Positions 26,112 through 34,434 of a DNA stretch of 64,000 nucleotides are shown here, one piece after another. The number at the start of each line of letters is the position of its first letter. Within the stretch, counting starts at the first letter, position 1. The notes below the pieces were generated by a model, which was not told the origin of the DNA, made no database searches, and saw nothing but the letters and a program-made list of their open reading frames with translations. This stretch comes from Mesorhizobium sp. B2-3-4 (GTDB lineage: Bacteria; Pseudomonadota; Alphaproteobacteria; Rhizobiales; Rhizobiaceae), in contig NZ_VFVY01000008.1 of NCBI RefSeq assembly GCF_006442315.1, positions 62,001-126,000 on the forward strand, in the 5' to 3' direction. The position numbers and the translations under genes are program-made.

Positions 26112-27127
26112 CACTCGCTCCTGGTGATCTTGGTGGTGCGCACGGGTGTGCCGGCATTGTCGACGCGGCTGTCGGCGAAGGCGATCATCAGGCGCTGCGC
26201 CACCGGCAGCATGGCGAAGATCGCGGCCATTCCCGAGGCCGGTTCGAAGGGGAGCGTGACGGCGCCGTCCACCGGCGCTTGTCCCGAGGCGTCGAAGATG
26301 ACCAGCGGCGCGCCGGTCTCGACCACGGAAAGCGCCATCGCGGTCACCAGTTCGGAAGTCGGGTCGTTGCCGCGAAACAGGACGACGCCGATTTTGGGGC
26401 CGAGCATCTCCATCGGCCCATGCCGCAACTGGCCGCCCTCGAGTGAGAAGCAAGGCAGCCGCGACAGTTCAGTCAGGCCAAGCGCCAGTGCTTCGGCGAC
26501 ACCTTGCAGGCGACGACCGGAGGTGACGATCGTATCCACCGTGGCGAGTGCCGCGAGTGCCAAGGCGATGTCGCACTCCTGCGGCGCTTCGAGCGCGGCG
26601 AGGGCGGAGGCAGGATCCTCGCTGAGAGCCGCCAGGATAGCCAGGTGCAGGGCCAGGGTAACGGTCAGGCTGCGTGTGGCGGCGAAAGCCAGCTCGGTGC
26701 CGCCGGCGCCGACCAGGCAAGGCGCGGTGCGCGCCAGGAACGATCCGCCTTCGAGAGTCAGGCCGAAAATGTCCGGGCCGCCGCCGGTCTCGGAAAACCA
26801 TCTGACGACCTCGGCGCTCTCACCCGATTGCGAGGTTACGATCACGCTGCGGCCATCGAGCGGCAGCGGCTGGCCAAGCTGTTCGGAGAGTGGCGTAGCC
26901 AGCGCCTCGATGCCAAGCGCCCGGTAAAGCGGCTCGACGGCACGGCCAACGGCATGCGAGCCGCCCATGCCGAGCAGGAGCAGGCGGCCGGTCCGCTGGA
27001 TGGAGCTGGCGGCCTTCCGCGCCTCGGCGGTGTTCTGGCGGAACGAAGCGATGGCATCCGCATGCTGGCGCGCCATTTCACGGTCGATGGCGGCCAGTCC
27101 GGCCGGCCGGGATTTTACTGCAGTCAT
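26111..27127 (-). CDS. SIS-domain sugar-phosphate isomerase/deglycase
   Basis: A 338-residue protein with tandem SIS folds like the isomerase half of GlmS. Phosphosugar-binding motifs are LLLLGMGGSHAVG and VIVTSQSGESAEVVRW in the first SIS and an ELSRLPCFSLEGGQLRHGPMEM segment in the second, the usual GlmS/AgaS/FrlB arrangement. Three ATGs are possible (27133, 27130, 27127); the last lies six bases after AAAGG. It probably removes or moves an amino group on a phosphorylated sugar made by the PfkB kinase. AgaS-type deaminase and fructosamine-6-phosphate deglycase are both consistent. Confidence 0.85.
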   Translation of the reverse strand: MTAVKSRPAGLAAIDREMARQHADAIASFRQNTAEARKAASSIQRTGRLLLLGMGGSHAVGRAVEPLYRALGIEALATPLSEQLGQPLPLDGRSVIVTSQSGESAEVVRWFSETGGGPDIFGLTLEGGSFLARTAPCLVGAGGTELAFAATRSLTVTLALHLAILAALSEDPASALAALEAPQECDIALALAALATVDTIVTSGRRLQGVAEALALGLTELSRLPCFSLEGGQLRHGPMEMLGPKIGVVLFRGNDPTSELVTAMALSVVETGAPLVIFDASGQAPVDGAVTLPFEPASGMAAIFAMLPVAQRLMIAFADSRVDNAGTPVRTTKITRSE

Positions 27128-27129
27128 CA

Positions 27130-27975
27130 TCATCCTTTCACGCCGCCACTGGTCAGGCCCGAGATCAGCGCCCGCTGCATGACCAGGCCGATCAGCACCG
27201 GCGGCAGAGCGGCCAGTACGCCGGCGGTGGCGATCAATCCGTAGTCGGAGACACGGCCGCCGGCCAGATCGGCAATGGCGACCGTCAGGGTCTTGGCGCG
27301 CTGGTCGGAGGTGAACAGCAGCGCGTAGAAGAATTCGTCCCAGGCCAGCAGCAAGGCAAACAGCGCCGACGTCGCCATCACCGGTGCCGCCAGCGGCAGT
27401 GTGATGATGCGCAATGTATGGAACAGGCCGGCGCCGTCGATCATCGCGGCGGCCTCGATCTCGCGCGGGATGGAATCGAAGCCGGATTTCATCAGCCAGG
27501 TGGTGAAGGGCGCCAGTATGGTCAGGTAAACCAGCGCCAGGCCGAAGACGTTGTTGAGCAGGCCAAGATGCGACAGCCCCATATAGAGCGGCACGGCGAG
27601 CGCCACCGGCGGCAGCATGTAGGTGGCGATGACCATCGACAGCGACCAGCCGATCGCGGGCGTGCGCGACACCGCCCAGCCGGCGGGAATCGCCAGGGCG
27701 AGTGCCGCCAGCGTCGCCATGCCTGCGATCTCGAGACTGTTGCGCAGCGATGCGGTGAAGGCCGCGCCGGCGCTGTTTTCGGCCGTCGACAGCAATTGCT
27801 GGTAGCGCGAGAAATCGGCGGCTTGCGGCCACCAGCGCAGCGGCTTGGCGGCGAGATCGGCGGCCGGAGAAATGCTCATGATGAACAGCCAGGCGATCGG
27901 CGCCAGGATGATCGCCGCAAGCAGCAGCGCGCAGGCATGGATGAAGATTGTGAAAGCCAGGCTCTTGCGTTCCAT
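27130..27975 (-). CDS. Sugar ABC transporter permease (MalG-like)
   Basis: A 281-residue inner-membrane protein with about six hydrophobic segments and the EAA loop (EIEAAAMIDGAGLFHTLRI). Its place as second permease and its N-terminus (a single helix then a periplasmic region) match MalG-type CUT1 subunits. The ATG at 27975 shares a base with the stop of the first permease (TGATG); the long upstream continuation of this frame is a shadow of that gene. Confidence 0.93.
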   Translation of the reverse strand: MERKSLAFTIFIHACALLLAAIILAPIAWLFIMSISPAADLAAKPLRWWPQAADFSRYQQLLSTAENSAGAAFTASLRNSLEIAGMATLAALALAIPAGWAVSRTPAIGWSLSMVIATYMLPPVALAVPLYMGLSHLGLLNNVFGLALVYLTILAPFTTWLMKSGFDSIPREIEAAAMIDGAGLFHTLRIITLPLAAPVMATSALFALLLAWDEFFYALLFTSDQRAKTLTVAIADLAGGRVSDYGLIATAGVLAALPPVLIGLVMQRALISGLTSGGVKG

Positions 27976-28859
27976 CAGGCGGCACTCCCGGCGGTCTTCC
28001 TCACCAGTGCCGCATAGGCGACGGCGAGCAGCGTGACGAGCAAGGTGACGATCAGCGCCAGCGACGCCCCGGAGCCGGCGCGCTGGAAGGAGAAGGCTTC
28101 CTGGTAGACGAGGATCGACAGCGTACGCGTGGTGTTGGCCGGGCCGCCACGGGTCATCACCCAGATGATGTCGAAGACCTTGAAGGCCTCGATGGTACGC
28201 AGCACCAGCGCCACCATAAGCGGGCCGGCGAGATAGGGCAGGATGACGAAGCGGAAGCGGTTGAACGGGCCGGCGCCGTCGACCAGCGAGGCGGCGGTGA
28301 TGTCGCGCGGCACCGCCTGCAGGGCGGCGAGCGCGATCAGCGCCACCAGCGGAAAATTCTTCCAGCAATCGGTGACGATCAGGGCCGCCAGCGCCGTTCC
28401 CGGCTCGCCGAGCCAGGAGCGATAGGCGTCGATGAGATGCAATTGCGTCAAGGCGGCATTGAGCGCGCCATATTCGGGATTGTAGATCAGCCGCCACAGC
28501 GTGGCATTGACCACCGTCGGCAGTGCCCAAGGCAAGATCATCAAGGCGCGCAGGACGGCGCGGCCGCGAAACTCCTGATTGAGCAGCAAGGCGGCGAGAA
28601 CGCCGATCACCATTTCGGCGGCGACCGAAATGACGGCGAACAATGTTGTGGTGACGAGTGTGCGCGAGAAGTTCGAACTCGACAGCATGTTGGTATAATT
28701 GTCCAAGCCGACGAAATTGCCGCCGGTGCCGACCAGCTTGGCGTCGGTGAAGGCGAGGCCGACCGTGTCGACCAGCGGCCAGCCGATGACGGCGACCATG
28801 ACCACGAGCAAGGGCAGCATCAGCAGCCAGGCACGGGTTGTCATCCAGGTGCTCGACAT
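27975..28859 (-). CDS. Sugar ABC transporter permease (MalF-like)
   Basis: A 294-residue inner-membrane permease with an N-terminal helix (WLLMLPLLVVMVAVIGWPLVD), five more hydrophobic segments and the EAA loop (DITAASLVDGAGPFNRFRF). It is the first permease after the binding protein, from which it is separated by 81 bp containing a strong hairpin. It pairs with the MalG-like subunit in a CUT1 importer. Confidence 0.93.
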   Translation of the reverse strand: MSSTWMTTRAWLLMLPLLVVMVAVIGWPLVDTVGLAFTDAKLVGTGGNFVGLDNYTNMLSSSNFSRTLVTTTLFAVISVAAEMVIGVLAALLLNQEFRGRAVLRALMILPWALPTVVNATLWRLIYNPEYGALNAALTQLHLIDAYRSWLGEPGTALAALIVTDCWKNFPLVALIALAALQAVPRDITAASLVDGAGPFNRFRFVILPYLAGPLMVALVLRTIEAFKVFDIIWVMTRGGPANTTRTLSILVYQEAFSFQRAGSGASLALIVTLLVTLLAVAYAALVRKTAGSAA

Positions 28860-28900
28860 CAGAGCAGCCTCTCCCTAACTCATCTTGGTTTCAGACATAG

Positions 28901-28925
28901 CACGGGCGGCACAAGGCCGCCCGTG
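28901..28925 (-). other. Intercistronic stem-loop between binding-protein and permease genes
   Basis: CACGGGCGGC-ACAAG-GCCGCCCGTG is a perfect 10-bp stem with a 5-base loop and no T-tract after it in the direction of transcription. In such operons a hairpin at this place usually protects the binding-protein mRNA from 3' decay, giving more binding protein than permease. Confidence 0.65.
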
Positions 28926-28940
28926 ACCGGATAGCAAAGC

Positions 28941-30179
28941 TTACAGGCCGCTGTTCTTGGCAGCGGTGTTCAAGGCGTCTTCCGGCGAAGACGTACCAAG
29001 TAGCGATTCCTGGATGGCTTGCTGCAGCGCCGTCGACAGTTCCTGGTACTTCGGCGTGGTCGGGCGCGGATACATGGCCGCCAGGCCGAGCTTGGCGGCG
29101 GCGATCAGCTCTTCCTGGCCCTTGGTGACGGCCGCGTCGTCATAGGACGACGCCCAGATCGGCAGCGAGAGCTTGGCGTACTGGTTCTGTGTTGCCTGCG
29201 AGGTCATGAACTCGATGTATTTCCAGGCCTCGTCCGGATGCTTGGAGACCGCGGTGACGCCGAGGCCCATCGAGCCGTTGACTGCCGACACTTCGCTGGT
29301 GCCGGCAACGCCCGGCGCCGGCACGACGCCGACCTTGCCGGCTACTTTCGAGTCCTTCGGGTCGTTTGCCATGTTGTACATGTAGGTCCAGTTCAGCGCG
29401 AAGGCGGCGTCGCCGTTCTCGAAGACCTTGCGAACGTCCTCTTCCAGGAATTCCTTGGAGTTGGGATTGGTGAGGCCCGACTTGTAGCTATCGACCATGT
29501 ATTTCAGCGCCAGCAGGCCGCCGCCATTCTGGAAGTCCGGTTTGCCGTCCTTGAGGAATTCGCCGCCATAGGCGCTGACCAGCGTGGTGTAGTCGCAGAT
29601 CGCGGCCTCGGCCTGCGACCAGCTCCAGGCGATCGGCGTCTTCAGCAGTCCCTTGTCCTGGATGATCTTGGCCTGGGCGCCGAGTTCTTCCCAGGTCTTG
29701 GGCGGGGTCTTGATGCCGGCCTTCTCCAGGATCTCCTTGTTGTAGAACAGGTATTTGGTGTCGAGGATCCACGGCATGCCATAATATTTGCCGTCATACT
29801 GGACGGTGGTCCAGGCGCCGGGCAGCACGCCCTTCTTCATCTCGTCGGTGATCTTCGATGAGACATCGACCAGCACCTTGTTGGTGGCGTATTCGGCCGG
29901 CCAGATGACGTCGAACAGGACGACGTCGTAGCCGCCGCCCGACCCCTGAGCGAGCACGGTCTTGTCGTGCAGGCCCTCATAGGGGACGAATTCGAGATTG
30001 ACCTTGACGTCCGGATTGGCCTTGGTGAAGGCGTCCGTCATGGCACGCACGTCGGCCTCGCTGTAGGCGGCCTGGGCCATGAAAAGCGCGTTGAGCGTGG
30101 TCTCGGCGAAGGCGTGAGGAACAGCAAGTCCCCCGATGAAGACTGCGCCCAGAAGCGTCCTACCAATCGATTTCAGCAT
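28941..30179 (-). CDS. Sugar ABC transporter substrate-binding protein (MalE-like, family 1)
   Basis: A 412-residue periplasmic protein with a signal peptide (TLLGAVFIGGLAVPHAFA). It shows the family-1 pattern: FTKANPDVKVNLEFVPYEGLHDK near the N-terminus, YDVVLFDVIWPAEYATN, a YYGMPWILDTKYLFYNKEI stretch, and VFENGDAAFALNWTYM followed by KHPDEAWKYIEFM. It leads the leftward operon binding protein - two permeases - SIS protein - PfkB kinase - ATPase. The ligand should be a sugar, sugar alcohol or sugar-amine conjugate. Expression is probably controlled by the divergent ROK regulator. Confidence 0.93.
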   Translation of the reverse strand: MLKSIGRTLLGAVFIGGLAVPHAFAETTLNALFMAQAAYSEADVRAMTDAFTKANPDVKVNLEFVPYEGLHDKTVLAQGSGGGYDVVLFDVIWPAEYATNKVLVDVSSKITDEMKKGVLPGAWTTVQYDGKYYGMPWILDTKYLFYNKEILEKAGIKTPPKTWEELGAQAKIIQDKGLLKTPIAWSWSQAEAAICDYTTLVSAYGGEFLKDGKPDFQNGGGLLALKYMVDSYKSGLTNPNSKEFLEEDVRKVFENGDAAFALNWTYMYNMANDPKDSKVAGKVGVVPAPGVAGTSEVSAVNGSMGLGVTAVSKHPDEAWKYIEFMTSQATQNQYAKLSLPIWASSYDDAAVTKGQEELIAAAKLGLAAMYPRPTTPKYQELSTALQQAIQESLLGTSSPEDALNTAAKNSGL

Positions 30180-30256
30180 GTTCTTCTCCCATTTCCGAAG
30201 GTGACGGGCCGGCGTTCCCTGCCTTCCCGGGTTGCTGTCGCGTGACTTGTTTTCTA

Positions 30257-30279
30257 TTAAGTCAACTCGCTTGACTTAA
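30257..30279. promoter_or_regulatory. Perfect inverted-repeat operator, probable ROK-regulator site
   Basis: TTAAGTCAA-CTCGC-TTGACTTAA is a perfect 9-bp inverted repeat with a 5-bp spacer, halfway between the binding-protein and ROK-regulator starts. A GAGTCAAG half-site follows near 30302. Position and symmetry suggest that the ROK protein binds here to control both genes. Confidence 0.8.
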
Positions 30280-30323
30280 TTAGTCGATCAATATTCTAAT
30301 GGAGTCAAGAGGGGAAAAGCCCG

Positions 30324-31538
30324 GTGGACGACATCAGCCCGATCCGTGCCAAGAGCGGCACCAACCAGGAAGGCACGAGCGCGCACAACCGCCGCGTCAT
30401 GATCGAGGCGCTGCGCCTCAACGGCGCCCTGTCGCGGGCCGACCTGGCGCGGGCGACGCAGCTCACCAAACAGGCGGTCTCCAATATCATCGAGGACCTG
30501 GAAAGCGACGGCCTGGTCGTTGCGCTCGATGCGGTGCGCAAGGGCAGGGGCCAGCCGTCCACCCCTTACAGGCTTGTGCCCGAAGGCGCCTTCGCCATCG
30601 GCCTGCACATAGACCGGCATCTGACACGGGCGGTCGCGGTAGACCTTATGGGCAGCGTGCTGGCGCGGGCCGAGGCAAACCTGCCTTTCGATGAACCATC
30701 ACGGGGTGTCGAGATCATTCTCGAGCTGATCGCCGGCGTCCGCCGCGACCTGGCCGGCATTTCCTCGCAGTCGGAAAAACGCCTCGTCGGGCTCGGCGTG
30801 GCCATGCCCGGCCCGTTCGGCCTCAAGAACTCGGACGACAAATGGATGATGCCGGCCTGGCAGAAGTTTCCCCTGCTGGACACGCTGGCCAAGGGCACCG
30901 GCCTCAATGTCGGCCTGCAGAACGACGCCGCCGCCTGCGCGACGGCCGAGCGCATCGTGGGCGCCGCCCACGGGGTCGACCATGCAGTGTGCCTTTATGT
31001 CGGCTATGGTATCGGCGCCGGACTGATCCTCAACGGCGAGCTGTACAGCGGCGGCCATGGCAATGCCGGCGAAATCGGCATGGCGCTGCTGTCGCCGGCC
31101 GGCCCCGGCTCGACGCCGCTCGAACATCGCGCGTCGCTGGCCTCGCTCTACCAGCATCTCGGTCTCGATCCCGCCGACGAGGGCCTATACGAGAAGATCG
31201 GCGCGCTGGCCGCGGCGGCTGACGGGAAGATCATGCGCTGGATCGAGGGAGCGGCGCATGATCTGCGCTGGAGCGTGCATCTCATCGAAACCGTCTTCGA
31301 TCCGCAAACCGTCATCCTGACCAGCGGCGCGCCGGAAGCGCTGGCGCGCCGGCTGATCGACGCGATGCATCCCCTGCTGCCGTCCATCGCCGACCGGCCC
31401 GGCGGGACCTTGCCGCGCCTGCAGCTCGGCACCACCGATCCCTGGTCGATCGCGTTGGGCGCCGCGGCGGCGCCGATCAGCCGCGCCTTCGATCCACTGT
31501 TCTCGGCCATTCTGAAGACGCGCTCGGCTCCGGTGTGA
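30324..31538 (+). CDS. ROK-family transcriptional repressor
   Basis: A 404-residue NagC/XylR-type regulator. The N-terminal winged helix (NRRVMIEALRLNGALSRADLARATQLTKQAVSNII, about 22-57) is followed by a ROK sugar-kinase-like domain (VGLGVAMPGPFG, YVGYGIGAGLILNGELYSGGHGNAGEIG). The usual zinc-binding CxCGxxGC cluster after that motif is absent here, which occurs in some ROK regulators. The start is GTG at 30324 with GAGGGG upstream. It is divergent from the sugar ABC operon and likely represses it until an imported sugar binds. Confidence 0.9.
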   Translation: MDDISPIRAKSGTNQEGTSAHNRRVMIEALRLNGALSRADLARATQLTKQAVSNIIEDLESDGLVVALDAVRKGRGQPSTPYRLVPEGAFAIGLHIDRHLTRAVAVDLMGSVLARAEANLPFDEPSRGVEIILELIAGVRRDLAGISSQSEKRLVGLGVAMPGPFGLKNSDDKWMMPAWQKFPLLDTLAKGTGLNVGLQNDAAACATAERIVGAAHGVDHAVCLYVGYGIGAGLILNGELYSGGHGNAGEIGMALLSPAGPGSTPLEHRASLASLYQHLGLDPADEGLYEKIGALAAAADGKIMRWIEGAAHDLRWSVHLIETVFDPQTVILTSGAPEALARRLIDAMHPLLPSIADRPGGTLPRLQLGTTDPWSIALGAAAAPISRAFDPLFSAILKTRSAPV

Positions 31539-31654
31539 GATCCAGTGGGCCAGGCCTGCTCCGGCCAAACCCGTTCGTTGATCGTCACACAGGGTTCATC
31601 GTGCGGACATAGCGTCGCTCCCGGTTCTTTGCTGCAATGCAAAAGGAGTGGGAC

Positions 31655-33256
31655 ATGGTGGATATAGTTTCAAACGAGGCGGGGATACCGAGACCGGATC
31701 ACCCGCTTGAACAATCAAGTGGCGCCAAATGGTTTCTGCCCGCGTTCGGCTTGCTGGTGCTGGTCGGCGTCGTTTATGTCGGCTATGCGCTGAGCCAGGA
31801 TCTGGCGGAAGCCAAGACGGTGCCGTGGATCCTGCTCGGCATCGCCCTGCTGATCGCGCTGGGCTTCGAATTCGTCAACGGCTTCCACGATACCGCCAAC
31901 GCGGTGGCGACGGTCATCTACACGCGCTCCCTGCCGGCCGAATTCGCCGTCATGTGGTCGGGCGTCTTCAATTTCCTCGGGGTTCTCACCTCCAGCGGCG
32001 CGGTTGCCTTCGGCATCCTGTCGCTGCTGCCGGTCGAACTGATCCTGCAGGTCGGCTCCTCGTCCGGTTTCGCGATGGTGTTCGCGCTGCTGGTGGCTGC
32101 GATCCTGTGGAACCTCGGCACCTGGTTCCTCGGCCTGCCGGCGTCCAGCTCGCACACGATGGTCGGTTCGATCATCGGCGTCGGCCTCGCCAACCAGTTC
32201 ATGGCACCGGCCGGCAGCGCCACCAGCGGCGTCGACTGGTCGCAGGCGACCAATGTCGGCACGACCCTGCTGGTGTCGCCGATCGTCGGCTTCTTTGCCG
32301 CTGCCGCCTTGCTCTATGCGATGAAGCTGCTGGTGCGCAACAAGGCCCTCTACGAGGCGCCGAAGGGCAACACCCCACCGCCCTTGTGGATCCGGGCGCT
32401 GCTGATCTTCACCTGCACGGGCGTCAGCTTCGCGCACGGCTCCAATGACGGCCAGAAGGGCATGGGACTGATCATGCTGATCCTGATCGGCGTCGTGCCG
32501 ACGGCCTTCGCGCTCAACCGCACCCCAGACATCAACTATCTCGAAGCCTATAAGTCAGCCTCGGTTGGGGTCGAGCAAGCGCTGGGCAAGTATGTCAAGC
32601 CGGGCGTCACCGTCACGGATGCCAAGGCGGCCGTTCAGGATGCCGTGCGCACCCGCACCTGGAGCGACCAGACGACGGTCGCGCTGCAGACCTACATCCA
32701 CAACACCACCGCCGGGCTGCAGCCCTATGCGTCCGTCGAGAAGGTGCCGACCGACCTGGTCAGCAACGCCCGCAACGACATCTACCTGATCGGCGAGGCG
32801 CTGAAGCTGATCGACAAGAAGCAGCTGCTGCCGATGGAGGCCGCCGACCTGAAAGCGGTGACCGACTATCACAAGGCCGTCGACAATGCGACGAAGTTCA
32901 TCCCGCTCTGGGTGAAGATCGCGGTTGCCCTGGCTCTCGGGCTCGGCACCATGGTCGGCTGGAAGCGCATCGTCGTCACCGTCGGCGAGAAGATCGGCAA
33001 GAGCCATCTGACCTATGGCCAGGGCGCCGCCGCCGAACTCGTCGCCATGGTGACCATCGGCATGGCCGACCGTCTCGGCCTGCCGGTGTCGACGACCCAC
33101 GTGCTGTCGTCCGGTGTCGCCGGAACGATGGCGGCCAACGGCTCTGGCCTGCAATGGTCGACGGTGCGCAACCTGCTGTTGGCTTGGGTGCTGACCTTGC
33201 CCTGCTCGATCGCGCTGGCCTTCGTGCTGTTCATCGTCTTCCGCCAGGTGTTCTGA
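31655..33256 (+). CDS. pit: Inorganic phosphate transporter, PiT family
   Basis: A 533-residue multi-spanning permease with the two inverted PiT signature repeats: GFEFVNGFHDTANAVAT near the N-terminus and GVSFAHGSNDGQKGMGL in the middle. A hydrophilic segment of about 150 residues separates the halves, as in PitA-type proteins. It moves metal-phosphate into the cell by proton symport. The ATG at 31655 follows AAAAGGAG. No PhoU-like DUF47 gene precedes it, unlike many rhizobial pit loci. A GC hairpin follows the stop. Confidence 0.93.
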   Translation: MVDIVSNEAGIPRPDHPLEQSSGAKWFLPAFGLLVLVGVVYVGYALSQDLAEAKTVPWILLGIALLIALGFEFVNGFHDTANAVATVIYTRSLPAEFAVMWSGVFNFLGVLTSSGAVAFGILSLLPVELILQVGSSSGFAMVFALLVAAILWNLGTWFLGLPASSSHTMVGSIIGVGLANQFMAPAGSATSGVDWSQATNVGTTLLVSPIVGFFAAAALLYAMKLLVRNKALYEAPKGNTPPPLWIRALLIFTCTGVSFAHGSNDGQKGMGLIMLILIGVVPTAFALNRTPDINYLEAYKSASVGVEQALGKYVKPGVTVTDAKAAVQDAVRTRTWSDQTTVALQTYIHNTTAGLQPYASVEKVPTDLVSNARNDIYLIGEALKLIDKKQLLPMEAADLKAVTDYHKAVDNATKFIPLWVKIAVALALGLGTMVGWKRIVVTVGEKIGKSHLTYGQGAAAELVAMVTIGMADRLGLPVSTTHVLSSGVAGTMAANGSGLQWSTVRNLLLAWVLTLPCSIALAFVLFIVFRQVF

Positions 33257-33282
33257 GCGGTAGAAGCCAGCCACGCATTACC

Positions 33283-33305
33283 GGCGGCGCCATTTTGGCG
33301 CCGCC
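33283..33305 (+). terminator. GC hairpin after the phosphate transporter gene
   Basis: GGCGGCGCC-ATTTT-GGCGCCGCC is a perfect 9-bp stem 26 bp after the stop codon. The following bases (TCGCTTTCC) give only a weak T-tract, so termination may be partial. Confidence 0.5.
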
Positions 33306-33347
33306 TCGCTTTCCGGGACAGTCTTCCCAAAGAATCCGGCGGCAGTC

Positions 33348-34373
33348 ATGAACCACGCTTCGCATCTGGCCCTGCTTGCCGTCGACGACCAGCATCCGGC
33401 ACCCGGGCTGGTCTGGGCCTTTCGCGGCGCTCCGGGCGAGCAAGCCGTGGCGCTTGCCCCACGTGACATCAATGCCGCACTTGCCATGCCGAAGGGCTGG
33501 GTCTGGCTGCATGTCGATCTCGTCGATCAGCGCGCGCATTCCTGGGTCAGCCGCGCCTGCGCCTTGCCGGCCTCGGCTCATGCGATCCTCGAAGGCCATG
33601 AGGACAGTCCCGCGCTGGCGCATGAGGATGGCGTCGTGCACGGCATTTCCGCCGATCTGCACAGCGAGATCGCGCGTCAGTCCACCACCATTGGCAGATT
33701 GCGCTTCGCGGTCTCGGAGCGGCTCCTCGTGACAGGCCGCCGCCATTCGCTGGCAGCGGTAGAGGAAGTGCACGAGGCGCTCGCCGCGGAACTCCGGCCG
33801 GCCACTGCCTTCGAGCTTTTCGAAGCGATCGTGATGGCCTTCTGCAGCGGCACCAGCCTGCGGCTCGGCGCCGCCACCAAGCGGCTCGACCAGGTGGAGG
33901 ATCATCTGGTGACCGAGCGGCTTGCCGACGAAAGGCAGCGGCTGAAGGACGTACGCCGCCTCACGGTCTCGCTGCACCGGCCGATCTCGGCGCTGGCGGC
34001 GCTTTTCCAGGATGAGGACCGGTCGGGTTGGAAACTGTCGGAAGGGGCGCATGAGACCTTGCGGCGGCTCACCACGCGTCTTGAGCGGCTCGACCGCGAG
34101 GTCGTCATGGTCAACGACCGGGCGCGGCTGCTGCAGGAGGAGGTCGCGGCCGAACTGGCGGACGAATCCAACCGCAGCCTGAAGGCGCTGGCGGTGATGA
34201 GCGCGCTGCTTCTGCCGGGCTCGCTGATCGTCGGTATGTTCGGCATGAACACAGCCGGCCTGCCGCTGACGCAGACGCCGGGCGGCTTCGAACTGGCGTT
34301 GTTGATCGCGGCGGCCGCGACCGGCCTGTTCTACTGGCTGTTGCTGAGGGCCGGCGCCAATCTGAGATTCTGA
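33348..34373 (+). CDS. CorA/ZntB-family divalent metal transporter
   Basis: A 341-residue protein with a long N-terminal cytoplasmic domain, an extended helix (LERLDREVVMVNDRARLLQEEV) and two C-terminal membrane helices. The pore signature GMN (VGMFGMNTAGLP) is present at the end of the first helix, and a short basic tail follows the second. The N-terminus (GLVWAFRGAPGE, GWVWLHVDLVD) resembles ZntB-type members more than Mg2+-specific CorA, so zinc, magnesium or another divalent ion could be carried. A probable terminator follows. Confidence 0.88.
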   Translation: MNHASHLALLAVDDQHPAPGLVWAFRGAPGEQAVALAPRDINAALAMPKGWVWLHVDLVDQRAHSWVSRACALPASAHAILEGHEDSPALAHEDGVVHGISADLHSEIARQSTTIGRLRFAVSERLLVTGRRHSLAAVEEVHEALAAELRPATAFELFEAIVMAFCSGTSLRLGAATKRLDQVEDHLVTERLADERQRLKDVRRLTVSLHRPISALAALFQDEDRSGWKLSEGAHETLRRLTTRLERLDREVVMVNDRARLLQEEVAAELADESNRSLKALAVMSALLLPGSLIVGMFGMNTAGLPLTQTPGGFELALLIAAAATGLFYWLLLRAGANLRF

Positions 34374-34390
34374 GCCAGGCTAAGATCCTT

Positions 34391-34421
34391 CGCCTGGGCC
34401 GACGCCCGAGCCAGGCGTTTT
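34391..34421 (+). terminator. Probable intrinsic terminator after the CorA/ZntB gene
   Basis: CGCCTGG and CCAGGCG form the outer stem, with an inner GGC/GCC pairing, followed by TTTTC. It lies between convergent genes. Confidence 0.65.
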
Positions 34422-34434
34422 CAGACCTGAAAGC

